In this document: in pieces, positions 53,549 to 60,593 of the stretch
Numbering within the stretch: position 1 is the first letter of the stretch
Layout: each line of letters opens with the position of its first letter
NCBI GenBank assembly: GCA_965248995.1
Contig: CBDFKY010000002.1
Location: forward strand, 62,001 to 126,000
Direction: 5' to 3'
DNA: 64,000 bases
From: CBDFKY01 sp965248995
GTDB lineage: Bacteria; Pseudomonadota; Alphaproteobacteria; Rickettsiales; UBA998
The notes under the pieces: model-generated
Databases searched by the model: none
The model's input: the letters and a program-made list of their open reading frames with translations, nothing else
Told to the model about the DNA's origin: nothing
Program-made: the position numbers and the translations under genes

Positions 53549-54039
53549 TGCGGCGCTCCCTTGCGGCACTGCTCATAGCGCTGCGCGAAATCGGTAGGCT
53601 CTAGGATGGTCGAAATGCGAATGGTATCGTTGCCGGTCTGGATATTGTTCCACTCGACATAGGCCTTCGCGCCGGTTTTCAGATCGTCGATGATGGCCTC
53701 GGAATCCTTGCCGGAAAACTGCTGCTCATAGGTTTCGTAATAATGCCCGGCGACATTCAGCCGAATAAAGTTGCCCGGCTCCAGCTTGCGGCTGCTTTCC
53801 ACCACGCCGGTAAGCGTGTTGCCGTGCTTGGCATGATGCTTCGTCAGCACCACGTCGATGCCCTGATAGCCGGAACTGACAACGCAGGTGTCGTTGGCAG
53901 CTTTTTCCTGCACCGTCCATTTATCCACGACAAACGGATTATGCAGCTCGGAGGTCGTCGTGCCGTCGCTATCTTTCTGAAAGCTGCACCCGGCAGTCAG
54001 GCCAATGAGTAAAATGCTTAAAGGTATTGATTTTTTCAT
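53545..54039 (-). CDS. Periplasmic lipoprotein, first gene of the operon
   Basis: 164 residues from ATG 54039 with AGGAG 4 bases upstream. The lipoprotein signal ends in GLTAGC (Cys18 of the chosen start). The mature part is beta-rich (ADNTCVVSSGYQGIDV-like region, then RKLEPGNFIRLNVAGHYYET) with two Cys and no family I know. The promoter has the tandem box (site 4), so the operon begins here. A lipoprotein at the head of a biosynthetic operon may help place or detect the product in the envelope. Confidence 0.75.
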   Translation of the reverse strand: MKKSIPLSILLIGLTAGCSFQKDSDGTTTSELHNPFVVDKWTVQEKAANDTCVVSSGYQGIDVVLTKHHAKHGNTLTGVVESSRKLEPGNFIRLNVAGHYYETYEQQFSGKDSEAIIDDLKTGAKAYVEWNNIQTGNDTIRISTILEPTDFAQRYEQCRKGAPQ

Positions 54040-54089
54040 AAGACTCCTATTAGCCAATGCCTGAATAGGCAGTTGCGCTTACAAGAGGA

Positions 54090-54120
54090 AATATCAGGGC
54101 TAACTGAATGAAAACTGAAT
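54090..54120 (-). promoter_or_regulatory. Response-regulator tandem box plus -10 (site 4)
   Basis: On the minus strand a perfect ATTCAG-N5-ATTCAG is followed after 8 bases by GATATT. It lies 50 bases before the lipoprotein start of the nine-gene operon. Confidence 0.68.
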
Positions 54121-54152
54121 GGCGGAAAGCGCCGCTACGTGCGGCTCAAAGG

Positions 54153-55244
54153 TTAATGCGAAGCTAGATCGTGCCACTCTGATGCAAGTTGATACTTGCG
54201 GCTTTTACGCGCCGGGTCGGTCACTTCCAAAAATCCTTCTTCCACCCATTTGCCGCACAGCGCCGTGGCGGTGCGCGGCTGCAGTGCAAACAGGCGTTCC
54301 ACATCGCGGGCGGTGATGGTGTCTTGCAGCGCGAACAGCTCCAGCGCGCGCCGTTTTCTGGCATCGAGCTTGCGCAGGCGGTACGACTGGTCTTTCATGC
54401 CTCCGCCCGCCGCCTCCGCCGCGCGGCTGCGCACACGCTCGAAGCTCTCGGCCATGCCTTCGCAGAAATACTCTACCCAGCCGGTGATATCCGCCTCGGC
54501 GCGGCCGAGGTAATAGTTATGCGATGGGCCGACGGTCAGCGCCTGATAATAGGCGCCAAGGTTGCGCGCATAATATTCCTCCAGCGAATAAAGGCCTTTC
54601 AGATCGTAGCCGCCTAAATGCAGCACCAGCGTGGTGAGCAGGCGCGCGGTGCGGCCATTGCCATCGTAATAGGGGTGGATGGTGGCAAACTGGTAATGGC
54701 CGATAGCTGCTCGCAGCGGACATGGCAGGCACTCCGCTTCGGCGGTTTTCAGCCACTGCGCCAGATCCTTCATCAGCACCGGCACGTCCTTGGCTTCCGG
54801 CGGCATATAGACAATGCCGCGCGAGACGCTATCCTTAATCACGTTCTGGCCGTCGCGGTAGGGTGTCGGCTTTACCCTGGCCTTGCCGCCGCTCATCACC
54901 AGCGCATGCAGCTGTTGGATTTGCTTTTCCGTCACCACGCCGCGCATCCCCGCCAGATGCTCCACCTCGGCCAGCGCCGCATAATAGCCCAGCACTTCCT
55001 TTTCATCGCGCTCGCGGCCGGGGAAATGGCCGGAGCCTTCAATGACCTGGCCGACTTGCTCCTGCGTCAGCCGGTTGCCCTCGATCATGGTGGAATAATG
55101 CGTTGAATGCAGCCGTGCCGTTTCGCGCAGCGTGGCGATCATCACCGGCGTTATCGGCAAGTCGCTCATGGCCTGGCGGATGGCCTCGATGCGCATCAGC
55201 GTGGCGGCGAGCTTTGGCGTGATCGTGTAAACTGGCTGTAACAT
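54153..55244 (-). CDS. Fic-family protein (AMPylator/Filamentation induced by cAMP)
   Basis: 363 residues from ATG 55244, chosen because the family N-terminus (YTITPKLAATLMRIE) starts there. A further in-frame start at 55337 is possible. The active-site loop is HPYYDGNGRTAR (His190, 190-201), the full Fic motif. TMIEGN at 52-57 is an N-terminal inhibitory helix (Glu55), so activity should be self-blocked. A C-terminal winged helix (TARDVERLFALQPRTATALC) suggests DNA binding or target recognition. It transfers AMP to protein side chains. It could be part of a defence or regulatory unit, but no antitoxin gene is adjacent. Confidence 0.92.
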   Translation of the reverse strand: MLQPVYTITPKLAATLMRIEAIRQAMSDLPITPVMIATLRETARLHSTHYSTMIEGNRLTQEQVGQVIEGSGHFPGRERDEKEVLGYYAALAEVEHLAGMRGVVTEKQIQQLHALVMSGGKARVKPTPYRDGQNVIKDSVSRGIVYMPPEAKDVPVLMKDLAQWLKTAEAECLPCPLRAAIGHYQFATIHPYYDGNGRTARLLTTLVLHLGGYDLKGLYSLEEYYARNLGAYYQALTVGPSHNYYLGRAEADITGWVEYFCEGMAESFERVRSRAAEAAGGGMKDQSYRLRKLDARKRRALELFALQDTITARDVERLFALQPRTATALCGKWVEEGFLEVTDPARKSRKYQLASEWHDLASH

Positions 55245-55249
55245 CGCGG

Positions 55250-55670
55250 TTAAATGGTGGTTATTTGCGCTGTTATTATGCCGATAAACTGCCGATAAGT
55301 CTAGGATTATCGACCGGCCGCACACCTTAGCGACCATGTATCATTTTGAAACGTCAATGGAAATTAGCCTCAAGACATTGCAAGTTTGCGCCTTAAACTT
55401 TTTGACTTCCTACGCCTCGCTCTCTACACTGGAAAGTGAGGGGGCTGATAATCCTCTAAGATTGCGATACTTAAGTAGGCTCGTTTCCCAAGCCCTGCTT
55501 CCGCACGCTTTTGCGTCGGGAGTAGGCGAATATAATAGCTCCCGAAAGGGGGTGAATAAGCCTGCGCCCATCTTAGGCGATTATCAACTCCCGGCACCAG
55601 CGCCGCTGGTGCAAGCAACTGTGCTGCAGAGCTTCGGCTTTGCAGCACTCGCTAAACGGGAGCACGGCCT
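55250..55670 (+). other. 420-base region without a convincing gene, strong hairpins
   Basis: No ORF with protein-like composition was found here. The 119-codon frame from 55336 has no ribosome site. The right part holds stable inverted repeats: a 9 bp stem with GCACCAGCG/CGCTGGTGC, and a near-perfect 12 bp stem GTGCTGCAGAGC closed by TTCG. CTCCC/GGGGG and a CGCACGC-type hairpin lie further left. It may be a structured RNA or the leader of the lipoprotein gene at 55671. I could not match it to tmRNA, RNase P, 6S or a riboswitch. Confidence 0.45.
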
Positions 55671-56102
55671 ATGCGAAAACACCTCTATCTATTAGCGCTG
55701 ATTGTCAGTGCTTGCGCCTCGCCGGAGGAAATCCAGCGGCAGGAGCAGCAATTCACCGACGATATCGAAGCCGTGGGCGAGGAACGGCAGACCAGCTATT
55801 ACGCCTGCGCCTTCGGTAACAATGTCTGGGAATGCCGGCAACCGATCTGGGAAAAAGCCCCGAAGCCGCACATACCCGGCCATGAGCAGCGCGAGTTCAT
55901 CCGCCGCTATTTCGATGCCATAGAGCTACGCGGCGCGGCCAATGTGCTGAAAGCCGAGCATTTGCCCTGTGGCACAGTGAAATCAGTAGGCCATTCTCTC
56001 TGGCGGGACGGGCAGCGCGCCGAATGCAGCGACGGCCATCAATACCAAATCCTAAGGGATAACGGCATCTGGCACATCACCCCAGTCGAGGAGGACGCAT
56101 AA
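55671..56102 (+). CDS. Putative lipoprotein, Cys-rich
   Basis: 143 residues starting MRKHLYLLALIVSAC, a short lipoprotein signal (Cys15). The mature part has four more Cys (TSYYACAFGNNVWECRQ, EHLPCGTVKSVG, AECSDGHQYQIL) that may form disulphides. No family recognised. Its stop overlaps the start of the HTH protein gene (TAATG), so the two are translated together. A GGAG lies 12 bases before the start. Confidence 0.65.
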   Translation: MRKHLYLLALIVSACASPEEIQRQEQQFTDDIEAVGEERQTSYYACAFGNNVWECRQPIWEKAPKPHIPGHEQREFIRRYFDAIELRGAANVLKAEHLPCGTVKSVGHSLWRDGQRAECSDGHQYQILRDNGIWHITPVEEDA

Positions 56103-56506
56103 TGGATTACCGAGCCAAAGCAATCTGCGAAGCCTTGCAGGATAAAATGATCAACGGCGACTTCACCTCCAAGCAGGTGTCGGCATCCACCGGCATTGCT
56201 GAAACCCGCATCGATGACCTGTATAACGGCAAAGAGTCGATGACCGCGCAAGAGCTGTATAGTTTCTGCGAGTTCTTTCACTGCAAGTTTGAAGATTTTT
56301 TCATCGGCCTTTACGATTGCAGCACGATCTATAGCGGCGATTTTCCAAGGACTATTACGCCGGAGTTCCGCGAGAAATACCTGCTCAAATATTTCCGGCT
56401 CATCAAAGTGACCAACGCACAAGACCACCTCTGCGGCCTGGTGCGCGCCGTGGCTACCAATTCCACCATGCTCGACAATCCGTGCGGGTTCGTCGAGGAC
56501 GACTGA
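56102..56506 (+). CDS. Small HTH (XRE-like) protein
   Basis: 134 residues. The N-terminal 65 residues look like a helix-turn-helix of the lambda-repressor class (SKQVSASTGIAETRIDDLYNG, then SMTAQELYSFCEFFHC). A C-terminal domain of about 60 residues follows with no match I recognise (LKYFRLIKVTNAQDHLCGLV). It overlaps the lipoprotein gene before it and is one base from the membrane protein gene after it. It may regulate this small operon. Confidence 0.65.
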   Translation: MDYRAKAICEALQDKMINGDFTSKQVSASTGIAETRIDDLYNGKESMTAQELYSFCEFFHCKFEDFFIGLYDCSTIYSGDFPRTITPEFREKYLLKYFRLIKVTNAQDHLCGLVRAVATNSTMLDNPCGFVEDD

Positions 56507-56507
56507 C

Positions 56508-56786
56508 ATGGCTCGCCGGCATGATCGGTATAAGGTTCCGTCACCCAATGCGCTGCAACAATTCGGCAATTTCGTCGCCTATAGTCTTGGCGGATTGATG
56601 TGTACCACCACCATTGCAATGGTGATTCATGCGCTGCTCGGCCTGACCATTAAAATAGGCATTCCGCTCTTTACCTGGGATATGCTCAACGATGCGCTGA
56701 AGCAGGCGATGATGTATGTCTGTACGCCCATCAGCCTTTGTATGGGCTTCTGCCTACGGGATGACCGGGAGGATCACCAAAAATGA
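56508..56786 (+). CDS. Small membrane protein
   Basis: 92 residues with two hydrophobic segments (LGGLMCTTTIAMVIHALLGL and LKQAMMYVCTPISLCMGFCL) and a charged tail (RDDREDHQK). The family is unknown. It is the third gene of a small set with a Cys-rich lipoprotein and an HTH protein, starting 1 base after the latter. Function not assigned. Confidence 0.58.
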   Translation: MARRHDRYKVPSPNALQQFGNFVAYSLGGLMCTTTIAMVIHALLGLTIKIGIPLFTWDMLNDALKQAMMYVCTPISLCMGFCLRDDREDHQK

Positions 56787-56928
56787 TCACCTATCATTCA
56801 CTACATCAATAAAAGTTAAAACATTAAACATTCCCTAATCACTTATCTGTAAGCTAATGGAGCCATATGTAATGGCATTCCATTTTTGGAGCGTCCTGCT
56901 TCCAAAAAAATTTCCGTAGGAGAGCGCC

Positions 56929-57441
56929 ATGACGGCTATAACCAATCCTGCTCTGACGGCCATTGCGCCTGCGAAAACTGCGGCACCTAGCAGTATCGCT
57001 TCTGCACCGGCTAATGATAAATCGTCCAGCGCGGCAGATGCAGGTAGTCAATCGAAATATGGCCCGGCTGTGAAAGTGACGCTTAGCCCGCCGGCAAAAG
57101 CAATCGTCGATGGACAAGCTCCCACCGCATCCTCGCCCACTCTCTCGGCAAACAGTACTGCCAGCACTTCTACGGCATCTCATACCATCGATACGGATGC
57201 TGGGAGCAGCGCTTCTTCAAATTCCAAGCCATCCGCCAGCGCAGCACCTAAAGGAGCTGCCCCTGCGCCTGTCGCTTATGATACAACCGCTGCCGCCATA
57301 TCTTCTTCCCGGCGTAAGGTGGCGGCACAGGTAGGCGTGGCAGACGCTAACCAGCTCGTCGATAAAAATGGCAATATCGACAAGACCCGCCTGGCAAAAG
57401 AAGTTGCCGAGCAACAAAAGCAGGCGCCAATCGTAAATTAA
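56929..57441 (+). CDS. Ser/Ala-rich protein with LSPxAxAIVxG motif
   Basis: 170 residues with GGAG before ATG 56929. Most of it is low complexity in Ala, Ser, Thr and Pro. At about residue 44 it contains GPAVKVTLSPPAKAIVDG, almost the same as the end of the 67-residue protein at 45054. The C-terminal 50 residues are ordinary (RRKVAAQVGVADANQLVDKN) and could form a small domain. It resembles no family I know. It overlaps the convergent NAD synthetase gene by 4 bases. Confidence 0.65.
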   Translation: MTAITNPALTAIAPAKTAAPSSIASAPANDKSSSAADAGSQSKYGPAVKVTLSPPAKAIVDGQAPTASSPTLSANSTASTSTASHTIDTDAGSSASSNSKPSASAAPKGAAPAPVAYDTTAAAISSSRRKVAAQVGVADANQLVDKNGNIDKTRLAKEVAEQQKQAPIVN

Positions 57442-59099
57442 GGCAGAGTGATTTTCTTCGCCCGCCAGATGCTCGATATCGGGTAACGTCGGTCACGCCC
57501 GAAGGCCATCCCAGTGAGCTTGACGCCGGGTGCCGCTTGGCGGCGCTTATACTCCGAGCCAAATAACCGCTCGCTTGCCACCTTCACCATTTCCGGGTCG
57601 AAACCCGCCGCGATCACTTCGTCCATCGATTGCTGTTGCTCCACCATGCGGGTGAGAATCTGGTCGAGTATCGGATAGGGCGGTATCTGATCTTCATCCT
57701 TCTGGTTCGGCATCGTTTCGCCGGAAGGCGGGCGTGTCAGGCAGTATTCCGGTATCACCTCGCTGATAGTGTTGCGCCACCGTGCCAGCTCATATTCTTG
57801 CGTTTTATAAATATCCTTGAGCACGTTATAATAGCCGCACATATCCGCATACAAGCTCATGAAGCCGGTGGCGATTTCCGACTTATTGCCGGTGGTCAGC
57901 AGCAGACATTTTTCGAGCGTGCTGATCGCCACCAAGATGCTACCGCGTATGCGCGCCTGGTTGTTGGCGGCGGCAACCTCAAAATATTCATTGCCGGCAT
58001 AATGCCCGACCATTTCCCGAAAGGCCGTCATGCCGGCTTCGATGGGGAAAATATCCATCTTCACGCCCAGCCGCTTCGCCAGCTCCGCTGAATCGTCCTT
58101 GCTCTCCTGCGAGGTAATGGGTGATGGCAGCATGACCAAATGCACCTTATCGCTGCCTAGCGCATCCACTGCGATCACCGCCGACAGCACCGAGTCGATG
58201 CCGCCGGAAATGCCAAGCACTACGCCTCTATAGCCATTCTTTTCCACGAAATCGCGCAAGCCAAGCATCATGGCTCCGTAGATGGAATCAAGCTCGCCGG
58301 GCAGCGGCTGTATCATGCCTTCCATAAGCTGAACCGTGCCTGGTGAGTATTTCCACTCATCGTCGCCTTTGCTCACATTCAGCAGTGACAAATCCTCTCT
58401 GAACGCATGCAGGCGAAGGCACAGCTTACCCGACGCATCGAGCGCGAAGCTGCTGCCGTCGAATATCAAATCATCTTGCCCGCAGATCTGATTTACATAG
58501 ACCAGCGGCAGGCCGGTTTCACCCACGCGCGCGGCCGCAATTTCTTCGCGCCTTGCCGCCTTGCCGGTTTCATAGGGCGAGGCGTTGATCGTAATGAGCA
58601 TATGCGCTCCTTGCGCGGCCAAATGCGCCGCGACCTCCGGCGTCCACATATCCTCGCAAATCATCAGGCCGAGTTTCAGGCCGCGCCATTCCACCGGCTC
58701 CGGCATCGGGCCAGGAACAAAGACACGCTTCTCGTCAAAAACGCCATAGTTTGGCAGATTGTATTTATACTGCCGGTGAACAACCTTGCCGCCTTCCAGC
58801 AGAAATAGCGTATTGTAAAGTGCATCCCCCTCGCGCCATAGCCCACCCACAAGCATCGCCGCGTTGTTCTGCGCCGTAAGCGTAGCCAGCTCGTCGATCG
58901 CCTCCATGCTGAGCTGCTGGAAAAAAGGGCTATAGACCAAATCTTCCGGTGGATAGCCGGTGACGGCCATTTCCGAAAAGATGACCAGATTCGCTCCCGC
59001 TGCCGCTGCGAGCTCGTAGAATCCGCCGATTTTCGTCACCGTAATAGCCGGGCAGCCTACGTGCAGATTCAATTGCGCCAGCGCAAATGTTAGTGACAT
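57438..59099 (-). CDS. nadE: Glutamine-dependent NAD+ synthetase
   Basis: 553 residues, full length for the two-domain enzyme. The N-terminal nitrilase/amidase domain has catalytic Glu43 (FSEMAVTGYPPEDL), Lys112 (YKYNLPNYGVF) and Cys148 (LMICEDMW). The C-terminal synthetase has the ATP P-loop SGGIDS at 298-303 and the downstream block TGNKSEIATGFMSLYADMCG. It makes NAD+ from deamido-NAD with ammonia from glutamine. The promoter carries the same tandem box as the envelope genes, an unexpected link of NAD supply to that regulon. Confidence 0.95.
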   Translation of the reverse strand: MSLTFALAQLNLHVGCPAITVTKIGGFYELAAAAGANLVIFSEMAVTGYPPEDLVYSPFFQQLSMEAIDELATLTAQNNAAMLVGGLWREGDALYNTLFLLEGGKVVHRQYKYNLPNYGVFDEKRVFVPGPMPEPVEWRGLKLGLMICEDMWTPEVAAHLAAQGAHMLITINASPYETGKAARREEIAAARVGETGLPLVYVNQICGQDDLIFDGSSFALDASGKLCLRLHAFREDLSLLNVSKGDDEWKYSPGTVQLMEGMIQPLPGELDSIYGAMMLGLRDFVEKNGYRGVVLGISGGIDSVLSAVIAVDALGSDKVHLVMLPSPITSQESKDDSAELAKRLGVKMDIFPIEAGMTAFREMVGHYAGNEYFEVAAANNQARIRGSILVAISTLEKCLLLTTGNKSEIATGFMSLYADMCGYYNVLKDIYKTQEYELARWRNTISEVIPEYCLTRPPSGETMPNQKDEDQIPPYPILDQILTRMVEQQQSMDEVIAAGFDPEMVKVASERLFGSEYKRRQAAPGVKLTGMAFGRDRRYPISSIWRAKKITLP

Positions 59100-59122
59100 G
59101 GCAACTCACATGAAAATGCTTT

Positions 59123-59153
59123 GTTACCAAGGCTAGCTGAATGATAGCTGAAT
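59123..59153 (-). promoter_or_regulatory. Response-regulator tandem box plus -10 (site 5)
   Basis: On the minus strand ATTCAG-N5-ATTCAG is followed after 8 bases by GGTAAC, 24 bases before the NAD synthetase start. Confidence 0.6.
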
Positions 59154-59165
59154 AGTGCCAGTAAT

Positions 59166-59834
59166 TTATTTTTTCGTTATTTCCGTAACGACATAATCAT
59201 CCTTTCCGACCGGTTTGAGAGTAAAGGCAATTGCATCGCCCGCCTGATAGCCCGAAAGATCGACGCCGCTATCGACGCCGAAGGTCATGGTCATTTTCGG
59301 CCAGCCGAGCGATTTGATCGGATCATGCGTAACCTTCATGCTATGCTTGTCGGCATCCACGCTGATGATTTTTCCGATGCCTTGCGGCATGACAGCAGCA
59401 TCTGCATCATGGTGATCGCCAGCGGTTTTTACGCCCATGTTATGATGGCTTACTTTTTTGGTTTCGCCGGGCTTGGATGGCGTGCCGACAATCAGAGTTC
59501 CGGTCATGCCCAAAGCCTCGTGCGGGTGGCAGTGAAATTTGTAAGTCCCCGGAACGGTGAACGTATAAGAAAATTTTTCACCTTTCTTTTCCATCGTTGA
59601 ACTCATGATCATTTCGTCCACGGCCTTCGGCACTACATTGAACATCACATCGTGCGGCCCATCTTGTGCATCCTCGAAAATAACAGTGTCGCCGGGCTGA
59701 ATAGTCAGGTTGTCCGGTGAGAAAAAGTTTTGCTTTTTCGCATTGTCGTCGGTGACTTCCTTGATAGTAAAGTCTTTGGCGAAAGCAGGCGTGGCAGCCA
59801 ACATTAGCGCGATCGCAAGTAGTAGCTTTTTCAT
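59166..59834 (-). CDS. Cupredoxin-CusF fusion, periplasmic copper protein
   Basis: 222 residues with a signal peptide cut near AFA-KD (residue 20). Residues 20-117 are a cupredoxin with the type-1 copper ligand set His61 (GPHDVMF), Cys102 and His105 (FHCHPHEALG), and Met110. Residues about 150-222 match a CusF domain: His170, Trp178, Met181 and Met183, with exactly the CusF spacing (8, 3, 2). A linker with HHNMG and DHHDAD joins them. It should bind Cu(I) or Cu(II) in the periplasm, perhaps passing it between the domains. It is the last gene of the copper operon. Confidence 0.92.
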   Translation of the reverse strand: MKKLLLAIALMLAATPAFAKDFTIKEVTDDNAKKQNFFSPDNLTIQPGDTVIFEDAQDGPHDVMFNVVPKAVDEMIMSSTMEKKGEKFSYTFTVPGTYKFHCHPHEALGMTGTLIVGTPSKPGETKKVSHHNMGVKTAGDHHDADAAVMPQGIGKIISVDADKHSMKVTHDPIKSLGWPKMTMTFGVDSGVDLSGYQAGDAIAFTLKPVGKDDYVVTEITKK

Positions 59835-59858
59835 GGTTCTTCCTTTGGGGTTGGTTAA

Positions 59859-60593
59859 TTAAAACATCAATCGCAGGCCGACAGCGCCGACCAGTTCCTC
59901 TTTGTCCTCACCCATCGTTTTGGCGATGGATGCGGTTTCACCAAATTTCCGGCCATAGTGGACATCCACATAAGGCGCGAATTTTCGTGTGATTTCGTAG
60001 CGGGTTTGCAAGCCGATCCGCCCATCCCCTAGGCCTGCGCCTGCGTCATTTTCTGGCGCATCCTGAAAATACAAATTGAATTCGGCATAGGGTTGGATGA
60101 TCAGTTTCTGCGTCAGCAAAAAGTCATTCTCTTCGCGCAATCGCGCGCTGACATGGCCTTTATCGCTGATAAACAAATGGGCTTCCGTGTCGAAGTAATA
60201 CGGCGCAAGCCCGTTGAAACCGAGCGTCAGGTAGGTGGTGGATTTAGGCTTGAAATCATAGCGGATACCGGCCTGCGCATCCCAAAAGGTGGCTATGTTG
60301 CGGCTGTAAAGCGCCCATGCTTCGGCGGTTTGCAACTTGCCATCCGCATGCTCGCCTTCAGTTTTTAGCCATGCCCGATTTTCATCGGTGCCGACATAGC
60401 CTTTCACATCCCAGCTTTCGACCGCTTTACCATCAGTATTTAAGCCGATATCGGTTTCGGAACGGAACATGTGGAAGATGCCGCCGCCATGTTCCTGCTT
60501 CATTTCCTCCGGCGACATCGCGCCCATATCTTCCGCCAGCGCGGGCTGCGCCACTAGAAGGCAGAAAGCCAACACATAAAGTTTAGTACGCAT
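59859..60593 (-). CDS. copB: CopB-like outer-membrane copper protein
   Basis: 244 residues from ATG 60593 (AAGGAGG upstream), with a signal peptide ending ALA-ED. The mature N-terminus is Met/His-rich (DMGAMSPEEMKQEHGG, FHMF), a copper-binding stretch. The rest is a beta-barrel of the CopB family (TEAHLFISDKGHVSARLREE, RYEITRKFAPYVDVHYGRKF) ending in F, as outer-membrane barrels do. It overlaps copA by 11 bases and acts with it in copper tolerance. Confidence 0.9.
   Translation of the reverse strand: MRTKLYVLAFCLLVAQPALAEDMGAMSPEEMKQEHGGGIFHMFRSETDIGLNTDGKAVESWDVKGYVGTDENRAWLKTEGEHADGKLQTAEAWALYSRNIATFWDAQAGIRYDFKPKSTTYLTLGFNGLAPYYFDTEAHLFISDKGHVSARLREENDFLLTQKLIIQPYAEFNLYFQDAPENDAGAGLGDGRIGLQTRYEITRKFAPYVDVHYGRKFGETASIAKTMGEDKEELVGAVGLRLMF

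Noticed and set aside
54153..55244. Fic gene as half of a toxin-antitoxin pair
   Set aside because: The inhibitory helix is within the protein itself and no small partner gene lies next to it.
55340..55670. Possible tmRNA, RNase P RNA, 6S RNA or SRP RNA in the hairpin-rich gap
   Set aside because: None of the conserved sequence blocks of these RNAs could be found.
55336..55695. 119-codon frame before the lipoprotein gene
   Set aside because: No ribosome site, composition unlike a protein, and it runs across strong hairpins. It is better treated as non-coding.
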